The position numbers were made by a program, and so were the translations under genes. From positions 1,922,001-1,986,000 of the forward strand of contig CM068588.1 in the NCBI GenBank assembly GCA_035048485.1: DNA of 64,000 bases, written 5' to 3'. The DNA comes from Pteria penguin (taxonomy: Eukaryota > Mollusca > Bivalvia > Pterioida > Pteriidae). The notes below the pieces were generated by a model that was not told the DNA's origin, made no database searches, and worked only from the letters and a program-made list of their open reading frames with translations. Below are positions 1 through 9,180 of this stretch, piece by piece (the stretch's first letter is position 1; each line of letters begins with the position of its first letter).

Positions 1-1
1 T

Positions 2-688
2 GCCCATCGCACTGTCTGTGCTCATGACGTTACATTTAAAGAATTTGTGTCTTACATAATTCAAAGTGAATCAGATGGTTTGCACAGAGACAGGCATTTT
101 ACACCTGAATATGAACACTGCCAGCCTTGTTATATAAAATACGATTTCATTGGCAAGATGGAGACTTTCAAAGATGACGCTTTGCAAATCTTAAAGGTCG
201 TTAATCAGAAAACAAATAATACAATTGCAATTTCTAAAAACTTTAAAGTGGAAAGTGAAATAGAAAGTATAAAAGAAAAAGTCAGTTTTTGGTTTTCGGC
301 TATGAGCAAGCAGGTAAAGTGTACGCCTAAACACGAAATTTTAGTCAAAATGTGGAAAACATTACAAATCCGAGGCATATTGAGCAAAAAGGTGTCTTTA
401 CCTTTTTCAAAGTATGATGCTTTTAAAGTAACAGAGGGAATGTTTAAGCGATTAGTTCTCCAGGCTTACGAACGGTATAAATACGATCAGGGGAGACATC
501 GTAATAAAATGGAAGCTCTTATAGAGGCTTACAGCACGGTACCACCAGCTGATATGATCAAATTGCAAGCTATAGTCAAACCTGACTGCGAACTTTTTAA
601 CTACGATCTAAAGCCATTCCATTTATTCAACACAGACACAAGCAAGACGACAGGGTATTCTTATCTAGATTTTACATCTTATATATAA
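2..688 (+). CDS. Carbohydrate sulfotransferase (Sulfotransfer_2, CHST8-14-like), 3' terminal exon, 5' partial
   Basis: The frame is open from base 2 and ends in TAA at 686-688, so the window cuts into the last coding exon and the GTG at 47 is not a start. These Golgi type II membrane enzymes transfer sulfate from PAPS to GalNAc, GlcA or related sugars. The family's C-terminal signature is visible near the start: a TFKEFVSYI-like helix, then H-x-x-P and C-x-P-C-x-I-x-YDFIGK-x-ET with D about five residues on. The family's last conserved block appears as ELFNYDLKPFHLF near the end. The region between them (about residues 75-175) is longer than in vertebrate CHST11-type enzymes and carries a Lys-rich insert. 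The PAPS-binding motifs should lie upstream, outside the window. Family assignment is firm; substrate specificity cannot be read here. AATAAA occurs near 1060. Confidence 0.85.
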   Translation, partial: AHRTVCAHDVTFKEFVSYIIQSESDGLHRDRHFTPEYEHCQPCYIKYDFIGKMETFKDDALQILKVVNQKTNNTIAISKNFKVESEIESIKEKVSFWFSAMSKQVKCTPKHEILVKMWKTLQIRGILSKKVSLPFSKYDAFKVTEGMFKRLVLQAYERYKYDQGRHRNKMEALIEAYSTVPPADMIKLQAIVKPDCELFNYDLKPFHLFNTDTSKTTGYSYLDFTSYI

Positions 689-1190
689 TTCGAGTCTAAC
701 ATTTCGCTAAACTGCAAGAATCCAGGGCAATTTATTTGTTGGTTATATGTATATTTTATGAAAATGGTATGTTCCTTCTGTGAAGTGAATTATGAAATAT
801 TCCTCTGCATTAAACGAATTGAATTTGAGTACGATTACCTTTACACGTGTTTCATGTATAAATTTAACACCATTTATTTTTTGAATGTTTAAATATACAG
901 TTTTCTTCTTTTTCTTTAATTGGTATCCATGCTACGTTTAATTTATATAATTTGTTTATATAAAATCATTTTGTTTCATTTTATTTTATGCTTTGGTATG
1001 TTTCTATTCAGCTTGTCTTATCAAGGGATACTTCAGCCTTTACCACTGCTATACAATGAAATAAAAGATGAAATAGTTACACGTTTGCATAACACTGCTG
1101 TATTTGTTACAAAAAAGATAAAAGTATTAATATATTTCATTTCAATTTTAATAAGACAGATTTTTCTTACCGTTTTATAGGAGATTGTAC
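689..1190. other. AT-rich 3' flank of the sulfotransferase
   Basis: Probable 3' UTR and flank. An AATAAA hexamer lies near 1060. An 86-codon ORF at 920-1180 is hydrophobic, AT-driven and resembles nothing I know, so I do not call it. Confidence 0.5.
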
Positions 1191-1195
1191 ATTGA

Positions 1196-1275
1196 ACCCC
1201 CTCTGACTGTTAGTCGGAACTTCTATATATCAGTGACCTACGCTCTCTGTCAGACGGATAGAGCTAGATCCGTTC
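1196..1275 (+). repeat. Left member of a ~75-bp inverted repeat pair (with 3724-3792)
   Basis: The sequence around CTGACTGTTAGTCGG is found reverse-complemented at 3724-3792, followed in both by a matching GCTCTC...CAGACGG stretch. The pair brackets 2.5 kb that contains a complete mariner-like element. It may be old terminal repeats of a larger transposon or two dispersed copies in opposite orientation. Confidence 0.55.
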
Positions 1276-2149
1276 TTATTGCTGTCACTTTATATTTTTG
1301 ATACGGAGTACCATCTGTGCTTATATTTTCATGACCTCTCAGATTTAGTTACCTGGTGATCACTGTTCTAAGTAAGAATTGTCACTTATAGATTTTTAGT
1401 GTTTGTCCCGGTAATAGTACTTTTGTTTTGCAGTGAGTGAAAGGGGGCCATAATTCAGTTAATGATACGAAATTGACTGATGTTACTTTACTCATAAGTC
1501 GGTGCCAAACTAACATAAAATAAAATGTTGTCTGAATAAATATATTCTTACTCAACATTTCATTCTCTTCATGTCCGAATATTCTTTCTTTTCTCAGTAT
1601 CGTATTCATGCGTTTATTCTATGTCTTTAGTGTTAAATGCTCATGCTTAATTTGTATGGGTGGAGGCGCTTATTCCTCGAACCTGTTTCGCTTCTCTTTT
1701 TGGTGGTCTATTCTATTTTTCCCAATCTTAACATTACTGCATAGTCATTGAAACTTGTAAATTATAAATGTTAAGAAGTATATCCCTCCTGAATATTTTG
1801 CAATGAATTTAGTTCAATGATGATTAGTATACTTTACAAATATTTTACCTTCCATTGCTGTTTTGTTCTTATTTATTTCATAAAGATTTCATTCCCTACA
1901 ATAATGTAAAAAATGACTTTAAATACGTCTCTGAAACAAACAGTGGAATAGCGGGAAGATGTCTTTCTAATTGTTGACAGAGAGAGAGAGGGGGGGGGGT
2001 GATTATTGGAGCTGGTTTGTTTATGGCCCGAAAAAAAATCTAATACATGTTATAATAAATGCCGTTGTAAAGTATTACCAAGTACAAAACTTTCACAGGA
2101 GTATCTGAAGTGAAGGCTAGTATATATTGTAAATTTCTGAATAGAATGT

Positions 2150-2297
2150 AAAACACAAAAGACCAATCTGACCAATCTGTATCACACAAATCACCATGCG
2201 CATAAAACATGATTATAGTCAAATAAACACAGAAATCGACATTACAAAAATATTCAATTGTATAATTACGATACCTACTTAGGACGGTCAATTAAAT
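2150..2297 (-). repeat. Dispersed repeat, copy A (with 8098-8243)
   Basis: It shares an AAAAATATTC block, a CTTAGGACGGTCAAT end and intervening sequence with 8098-8243 in the same orientation. The copies are diverged and their boundaries approximate. No coding capacity was seen. Confidence 0.5.
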
Positions 2298-2333
2298 TAA
2301 AGTAAGAAAAAAGAGGAGTTACTGGCTCAGTTA

Positions 2334-3417
2334 CAGTTGGGTGCAGTCCTAACCTTACATTCGAGTGCACTTCACAAGTGCACTTCAAGTTTAGTTTTTC
2401 GTCCTGAAAACCACTCATAAAGTTTAGTCAAGTGCACTTAATATCAAGTTTACTTCAAAGGAATTCCGTCTTCAAGTTTACTATCACGTAACACAAGTTT
2501 ACTTTTCACGTTTATTTATTACAATTATCCATTTTCGTATAACACGATGGAAATAATTGTCTTATTATGTACAATTGCATATTTTATAAAAAATGTTTTA
2601 TTAGAAAAATATAGTAAATATTTATAAACAATTAACAATTTTACATTATTGATTTCATGTTGAACATTCGGATGGTATTTTATCGGAAGTTTCGATACTT
2701 CTAAGTGCATCTACATTTTTCTTCTTGTGATGAATTATTATTGTTATAAATATGTTGTTATACGATATTTCCTCGTTATTTTGGCATTTTGTGGTTTCAC
2801 TTCGACAGAGCGTATCGATGTTGCCATTGTTGGGGCATTCCGTATCGAAAACTACACTGGCTCTATTTTCGGTTTCGTGTGAAAGAGGGTAAAACTTAAG
2901 TGGCTTCTCGGGATAATAATCTCTTCTTACCTTGAATTTTATGTGTGCCTATAATCGAACCGGTAACATAACGTTTAATTTATCAAAGCACTTTTCGCTT
3001 GTTGTGAAACTTGTACACTTTCAGTTTCCATCAAGATACGTCGAATCGCATGGCCACTTCCACGTAATGAAATGGCCCTTTCCCTTATATACATTGATAT
3101 CCGAGACGACTTTACGATATGTGTTTCCATGTCCAATGTTTAATTAAGAGAAACAACTCGATTGTTTAAAGGCGTGTGTTCCGTTCGGTTACATCAAGTG
3201 AAATGAAGCGGTATTTATATATATATATATAGAAAGTAAACTAAACTTGAAGTGCACTTGGAGTAAACTTGGAATCAAGTTTAGTACTAAACTTGGAATC
3301 AAGTTTACTACTAAACTTGATTCCAAGTTTACACTGTTGTCGCCAAGTAAACTTGAAAAGCAGTCATAAAGTTAACTTGAAGTGCACTTTATGTAAGGTT
3401 AGGACTGCACCTAACTG
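2334..3417. mobile_element. Mariner/Tc1-like nonautonomous element (1.08 kb)
   Basis: The left end CAGTTGGGTGCAGTCCTAAC is matched by the reverse complement of the right end (CAGTTAGGTGCAGTCCTAAC) with one difference, and similarity continues through CTTACAT and AAGTGCACTT. Both ends are flanked by TA (2332-2333 and 3418-3419), the Tc1/mariner target duplication. Subterminal zones carry many copies of AAGTTTA/TAAACTT and the palindrome AAGTGCACTT, a dense array of possible transposase sites. No transposase ORF is present, so it would have to move in trans. Confidence 0.85.
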
Positions 3418-3723
3418 TATGTGGCAGAAGTCACCATGGAGCTATATAATACATGAATATTAACAAATTAAAGTAACAAACTTTACTCCATTGGGGTGAT
3501 GAACCAGTTACGGATGATCACCTTCCAACTCACCGCAAAGCAGCACAATCGAAATATACACATTTAAATTTTTATAAATAATCCTCCATATAGAGAACAA
3601 AGATCGATAGGTTTCTCAAAACGAGAGGACATAAAAAGTTCACATGAAACGTTTTATGGGATGATATAATAGCATGAAAAATATGTTTAACGAAATCAAC
3701 AATTAAGTCAAACGTGTTCTACC

Positions 3724-3792
3724 CGTCTGTAAGAGAGCTCAGATCCTTCATATTTAGGAGTCCCGACTAACAGTCAGAGGGGACGAAGTACA
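3724..3792 (-). repeat. Right member of the inverted repeat pair (with 1196-1275)
   Basis: Reverse complement of the block at 1196-1275, including CCGACTAACAGTCAG. It lies 300 bp beyond the mariner-like element. Confidence 0.55.
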
Positions 3793-4009
3793 GGACCTTG
3801 TTTTCCCTGAAAAGGTTTGGATAAGACCCGTCATTTGGTCCCCATCGCCCTGTTAGTCAGCATACAACCCCTCAAAGAAAAGTCTTATAAAGCTGTAGAT
3901 GGGCCTTATACAAGACCTATGGACTTTGCAATGCCCTCAGGGTCATCATATAAATATATGCTAGCTAAACTTTATAAACTGGAAAAGATCTGTTACTCCT
4001 CTTTACATA

Positions 4010-4207
4010 TTACCAACTACCCGGGTTCGATTCCTGGTGTGGTACGTAAGATGGTGAGGTTGTCACAACCTGACTTCTTTGGTTTTCTCCGGGTACTCCG
4101 GTTTCCTTCCACATACAAACGACACCCTTACGCCAAGATCCGTGCCAACGAGCAAGATTTATCTAAATTGTTAACTTGTTTCTTAATCGTTGTAAAATAA
4201 ATAAATA
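4010..4207 (+). mobile_element. tRNA-derived SINE fragment, family 1
   Basis: A box-B-like GGGTTCGATTCCTGG (from 4023) is followed by a body with CTCCGGGTACTCCGGTTTCC, a motif I associate with marine-invertebrate SINEs. The end is an AAATAAATAAATAAAG tail. The box A part is poorly preserved. The 127-codon ORF across it is an artefact. Confidence 0.6.
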
Positions 4208-4615
4208 AAGTTTAAATATTAAATATTACCAACTACACGTGATTTTTAGCACGCGCATTTTAATGACGCAATGCGGTTTTACGAAATGTCTTATACCGAT
4301 GCAGTTTTAGCTCTTTTGTGTTCTTAGTGCATTTTACTTCCTATACAATTGTGAAGGCTGAAGGCAACACTTGAAATCAGAGAATGTTGGGCATGGATTT
4401 TAAATAATTTTCATATGTATTTATCTTATCTCGCAGAACATACGCACGTGACGTATCACATTCACAAAATTTCCATTTTTAACATTAACATTACAACATT
4501 ATACATTATCAAATTTAGAAAACTGAGATTTCGTCAAAACCCTATTACATAATGTTTGTCCATTATTCTTATGACGAAAATACCATGTCCTTCAAATACA
4601 AATCAGGCGTGTTTT

Positions 4616-4804
4616 AAATTGTGTACCCACATCATTGATAGTGTACATGAATATAGAGTGATGTTAATGGAGATACACCGTCAGAAGGTAATCAACTCAT
4701 GTTACCGACCATACTGTCGTGATTGTGTTTTGTGGATTTTAATAGTTATACTATGCGGATTTCCAGGGAATTATCGGATCATTCATGCAGCTGTTATAGA
4801 GTAG
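4616..4804 (+). pseudogene. Possible class A GPCR fragment (ICL2-TM4)
   Basis: After a plausible acceptor (ACAAATCAG at about 4600) the frame reads through a charged loop (HRQKV...YRPYC) into a hydrophobic helix, DCVLWILIVILCGFP. A tryptophan followed ten residues later by proline matches the W4.50/P4.60 pattern of rhodopsin-like TM4. The spacing from the preceding EYR to the W (26 residues) fits the DRY-to-W distance, but DRY itself is absent. It ends in TAG at 4802-4804. Without the remaining helices this could be a decayed receptor, one exon of a real gene, or chance. Confidence 0.3.
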
Positions 4805-5141
4805 AGCACACTAGAACACTTGTAAGCTTAAATCCTCCTGGCTAGCTACGCTGGCAGTAATTGTTAAGCTTTTATTATCGATAGATATTCCTATTGCAAT
4901 AGAGTATTATCAAATAGCAACGTTTTACATAAAATAGGCGTGGTCTTTCTGTATGCAACATCTCTTTGTAGCATATGGATATAATTTTATCTGCTCGCTA
5001 TCGCGCTATAATTCATTCCGTCCTTCTAACAACCATGGAGGTACACGTTAATGTAAAATACGAAAGTAACTGATGTCACATAACAGTGGTACTAACAACA
5101 ATGTACCAAAGAGGACATTCACGGACTCCTGATTTTCAGAG

Positions 5142-5462
5142 GTGAGACCAGGTGCCCGGGAGGAGCCAATCAGTGATACAGTATTGTTTGGCATCACATT
5201 ACCGATGTGTTCTCCGTTACTTTATATACACATGCACGACGTATGCCAATACAGCACTCAGCGCATACGGTGCCATATATTAAATAATACATTCCATGCC
5301 CCAACTTTTGCAATCGTCGGATATGTCTTACCGTTTGTCATTATCGGCCTTTTATACCCTGTGATACTCCTTGAAATTCGTTCAAGTTTACAAGATGAAA
5401 TGACCAGGCAGACGAGGAACAATTATAATGAGGAGGGTTTACTATATTTTTCATTCTATATC
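5142..5462 (+). pseudogene. Possible class A GPCR fragment (ECL2-TM5)
   Basis: The frame contains a Cys/Asn loop (RCHILNNTF) followed by a hydrophobic helix AIVGYVLPFVIIGLLYPVIL and a polar stretch. Proline followed eight residues later by tyrosine matches P5.50/Y5.58 of rhodopsin-like TM5. The first codons coincide with a dispersed repeat (AGACCAGGTGCCCGGGAGGAG, also at 63723), so the true exon probably begins later. No TM6/7 was found downstream. With 4616-4804 it may represent one eroding receptor gene; family and ligand cannot be assigned. Confidence 0.35.
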
Positions 5463-5639
5463 AAACGAATAGGCAAAAGGCGACATATTTTATTCTATTT
5501 CGTTACCATGCATGCCTGTAGAAAGTCTGTCAGATCCGTTTCCTTTCTGAAGGTTCAATGCATGACTCTTAACTTTGTCTCGCTATGTCTAAAGTGTTCA
5601 TCTGTTGTTTTACAATACCATCATGACACGTAAGGGCAT

Positions 5640-7150
5640 ACAATTATAGGGGATATAGCTGTATTCGCATGACAACGGACATTGATGTTTGTACCAAATT
5701 ATTAATACAAAACAAAAAATTGAGTCTTTCAAAATCATACCTGTCTCAATCACATCCATGAAAATTTATCGACCCCCAGCAGCAAGCAAGAAGTGAAAGC
5801 AGGTGCCCGTGAGAAGTAAGCACCTCCTGCTTGGTAAAGCCCGACATCCATCATCAATGCCCAGAACATACAAGCCATACAATAAATGTATGTATCACAT
5901 GAATGCAGAGATAGTGTCATCAATATAATAAACGTAAATCAAACTTTTTAAAGTTACTAAAGTTATAGAAAAGAAGAGGACAATCATCAAGTGCATCTGT
6001 ATGACAAAAGTCAACATGTACAGGCAGCAAAATCAAGAATAAGCAAAAAACAATCACAGAAATATATTTGGAAGGGAGTTTTAAAATTTCTAGAAATAAA
6101 TCATCCGACGAAGTTGCTCTTTTCGGATTTCATATGCAACTACATGCGTTGATTTCTAATGTTCTATTTTTTTTCTTCGTGCTGGAGACTGCCATTTGAA
6201 AATATGTACATATACATGTATAAGTAAAGGGAGAAAGATATTATTACCGTTCATTTGCAAATATAGTTCATACACAATTGCGTGTATCAATATATAAATT
6301 TAACGCGTTGTTTACTGAGAACTGTTTCCGAATTTATACCATATGTTTCATTCGGAACCAATCAAATTTAAATCGCCAACCAAACTTTTTTTCAGGGACT
6401 TGTGTGAAGGAAGTGCGTTTTTACATTTTTGGTACAATTCCTTTTGTTAGATTTTTAATTCTTCGTCTTTTGTTTGGCTAATTTAGTCTCTAATTTCTAA
6501 TTTTAAATTATAAATACCTTTAATTAAAAGACTAAATATAAAGTTTCGGAAATAAATAATGAAAATAAAGTTTACGTATAAAACTTAAAACCTCATTTAC
6601 AATATATATACAATGTAGATGTATAAAATAAAAATGCATATATTTTATACATAACAGAAGGAATCACAGTCTCGACATCTGAAGATGGGTATCGGCCTTG
6701 CATAGAAGGTGAAGAATTTGTCGAAATGCGCATATGCTGCGCACCATTAATACACCTATATATGTTCTCAAATGAATTAAACACAAAACGCTTTACGTAT
6801 TAGTTTTCAGGCGTTTACCATTGATCAATTGATCAGCAAAGTAGATTCAATAAACTATTCTTAACTTGATTTGTAATTATATCAGTGGGAAAATTTTGTC
6901 GTGTAGATCTGATGTGGTTTGTATATCGCGTTTTCTTTCTTCCTGCACCTAGGTTTTCAGTAAACAAAAAAACCTATACACCACATACTGTCGTTTGATT
7001 GCTGCGATGTGTTAGATTTTCTTCTATTTTTTCGACTTCCTTCTTAAATTTCTTTTACTCACAATTTGGAATTTTCACATAACAATAAAACAAACAATTC
7101 AGAGCATCTATCTGTACTATACCACTACTGAAAGATGAATTCATCATTTT
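5640..7150. other. AT-rich region without recognisable gene
   Basis: The only recurrent piece is GCAGGTGCCCGTGAGAAGTA and CACCTCCTGCTT at 5797-5833, a dispersed motif related to 5142-5165 and 63720-63765. The ORFs at 6278 and 6593 are short and featureless. Confidence 0.5.
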
Positions 7151-7154
7151 TAAG

Positions 7155-7410
7155 TGAGAGACAGGCTGGTCCATGGGTATGACACTGGTGTCATCAGAAC
7201 CGAGGACCCAGGTTTGATTCCGGCTGTTAGCACGGATTGATCATCTTCTGCCTCCCTCCGTTGAGACCGAGTGTAAACCGAGACCCCCATGTAACGGTAA
7301 ACGGTGGCACGTAAAACCTCCCTCACTGCTTCTGATGGGGCCGTAGCATTGGATAAAATCGCCACCACATGTGCAATAATCTGGAAGTAGCGAAAAACTA
7401 TAACTGTAAA
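7155..7410 (+). mobile_element. tRNA-derived SINE, family 2 copy (diverged)
   Basis: A box-A-like CTGGTCCATGGG and box B GGTTTGATTCC form the head. The family body follows: GAGACC...GTAACGG, CACGTAAAAC and CCTCCCTCACTGCTTCTGAT, then a GCCGTAGCA block. The same order of blocks occurs at 7686-7956, 57331-57558, 58417-58697 and 60893-61127. Confidence 0.7.
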
Positions 7411-7685
7411 TACGAATAAGAACACTCTGTCACAAACACAGTGATATAGTATATTGTGGTGACAGAGTCTTTTTATTATTATAACAAGTGCGCTTCCCTC
7501 TGGAAGTGTAAGAGAGATTTTCATAACTGTAAACTTTGTTCAAAACAAGAAAGTGTTTCCCATATTAATGGCACATCCTGGTATTGTGACCGCCAAATAA
7601 AAAGGGGTAAATCGAACGTAAACTATTGATAAAGTGATACATAAAATAAGGATATAATGCAACCTGGCACCTGTTATGACCGATT

Positions 7686-7956
7686 GATTTTTATTATTTG
7701 TTTTACGTGACTCCACGATTATTTTACTCATATGGTGACGGTATCTGCCTAACGCATTGCAATGAATTTTATGTCTTTGCAATGGACTCACAGTAGATAT
7801 TGAGGTATTTTGACGTGCCATGCCTACCTTCATGTGAGACCTCTGCTTTATTATCTCATCTGAAAGACAGGAAACTAGAGTGTCCATGGCGAGAATCGAA
7901 CCTGGGATCTCTCGGTCACAAGCCGAGCAACTCATCCGATGAGCTATACCGGCTTC
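7686..7956 (-). mobile_element. tRNA-derived SINE, family 2 copy (near full length)
   Basis: On the minus strand it starts at GAAGCCGGTATAGCTCATCG with box A, then GGTTCGATTCT (box B). It continues through the CTGTCTTTCAGATGAGA block and CACGTCAAAATACCTCA, and ends GTCACGTAAAACAAATAATA. The anticodon-arm-like CTCGGCTTGTGACCGAG suggests a tRNA-derived head. Confidence 0.8.
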
Positions 7957-8097
7957 ATCTTTGTAATGGCAGAAAAAGAACTCTCTGTGTAAATGTGTAT
8001 GTGCAATTCTGAATGACTATTCAGTTAAGGGTGATAGATCAACACCGCCGTCATACTTTACAATAGATTTTTTATTGGGGGGATTGAAACAGCTTTA

Positions 8098-8243
8098 ACA
8101 GAAAGAACAAAAGACACCCGACTTAGCTGTGTGACAGAACTAGCTACGGACATACAGAGCAAAGACGAATAAGGGTATAAAAAGGCATCACAAAAATATT
8201 CGATTGCAATGCAATTGCCATACCGACTTAGGACGGTCAATAT
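8098..8243 (-). repeat. Dispersed repeat, copy B (with 2150-2297)
   Basis: Shares AAAAATATTC and CTTAGGACGGTCAAT with the copy at 2150-2297. Function unknown. Confidence 0.5.
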
Positions 8244-8383
8244 ACGTCATTACCGTCATTCAGTTGGCATAATTAACCGGTATAAGGGTGGCAACCTTAA
8301 GATATATTCGTGTATGTTTCAGATGACAATGCACAACAAACAGACGGACAGATAGACAGGCAGGCAGACAGACAATGAACTGA

Positions 8384-8619
8384 AGGATGAAAAAACGTCA
8401 AATAATAAAAGAACAGGCTACTATGGGCAAGAGCACAGATATAATATCAGAATAAGTATCAACTTTTCTTGCAAGAATAAATTAAAGATATATAAATGTG
8501 AAGGGTGAAAAAACGTCAAATAATAAAAGAACAGGCTACTATGGGCAAGAGCACAGATATAATATCAGAATAAGTATCAACTTTTCTTGCAAGAATAAAT
8601 TAAAGATATATAAATGTGA
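8384..8619. repeat. 118-bp tandem duplication
   Basis: Two adjacent copies beginning near GAAAAAACGTCAAATAATAA are identical as far as I can check by eye, apart from their outer edges. Such identity implies a very recent duplication or a collapsed/expanded assembly. It follows a CAGACAGACA-type simple repeat at 8337-8375. Confidence 0.85.
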
Positions 8620-9056
8620 TCCTGTCTGGAGTATCTCTGTCATATAAAGAAAAAGTAGCATTACTTGTATGGAAAAAATGAAGAAACTTACACACAAATA
8701 TAATAAAATAAACACATTCATATTTTGAGCTTTATTTATACTCTTCTTACCCTGTGCATGGACAGACTTTAGCAGACATTCATCTTCACTTTGAGGAAAT
8801 GAATGAATCACTGCAAGTACATAAATCTTTGATTTGCCAATATGAACAAAGTATTTTGGGACATGTAAACATGAAAAAAAATTTTATTAAATCATAGCAT
8901 AAGCACAATGTTTGATTTATTGAGTCAGTGCTTTCTTTGTTCTTGAAGATACAAAGATCTTCTAGACCCAGTACACTATATTTACCATATTATCATTATC
9001 ATCATTCTGTATACACTTTACTTGCAGCATATGGTGTACCTGTAAATTCTTCAATA
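8620..9056. other. Probable 3' UTR and flank of ATP23 (minus strand)
   Basis: TTTATT (AATAAA on the minus strand) occurs at 8916-8921, about 255 bases past the ATP23 stop, and again near 8730. No coding feature is seen. Confidence 0.4.
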
Positions 9057-9180
9057 CACTTTTACGTCTCATTCTAAATCGTTAACTTTAACTCCACTTT
9101 TACGTCTCATTCTAAATCGTTAACTTTAACTCCACTTTTACGTCTCATTCTAAATCGTTAACTTTAACTCCACTTTTACG
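9057..9180. repeat. 38-bp tandem repeat overlapping the ATP23 stop codon
   Basis: Three near-identical units of CACTTTTACGTCTCATTCTA plus AATCGTTAACTTTAACTC, and a fourth partial unit that carries the ATP23 stop codon. The array therefore looks seeded at the end of the coding sequence and extended into the 3' UTR. Confidence 0.9.
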
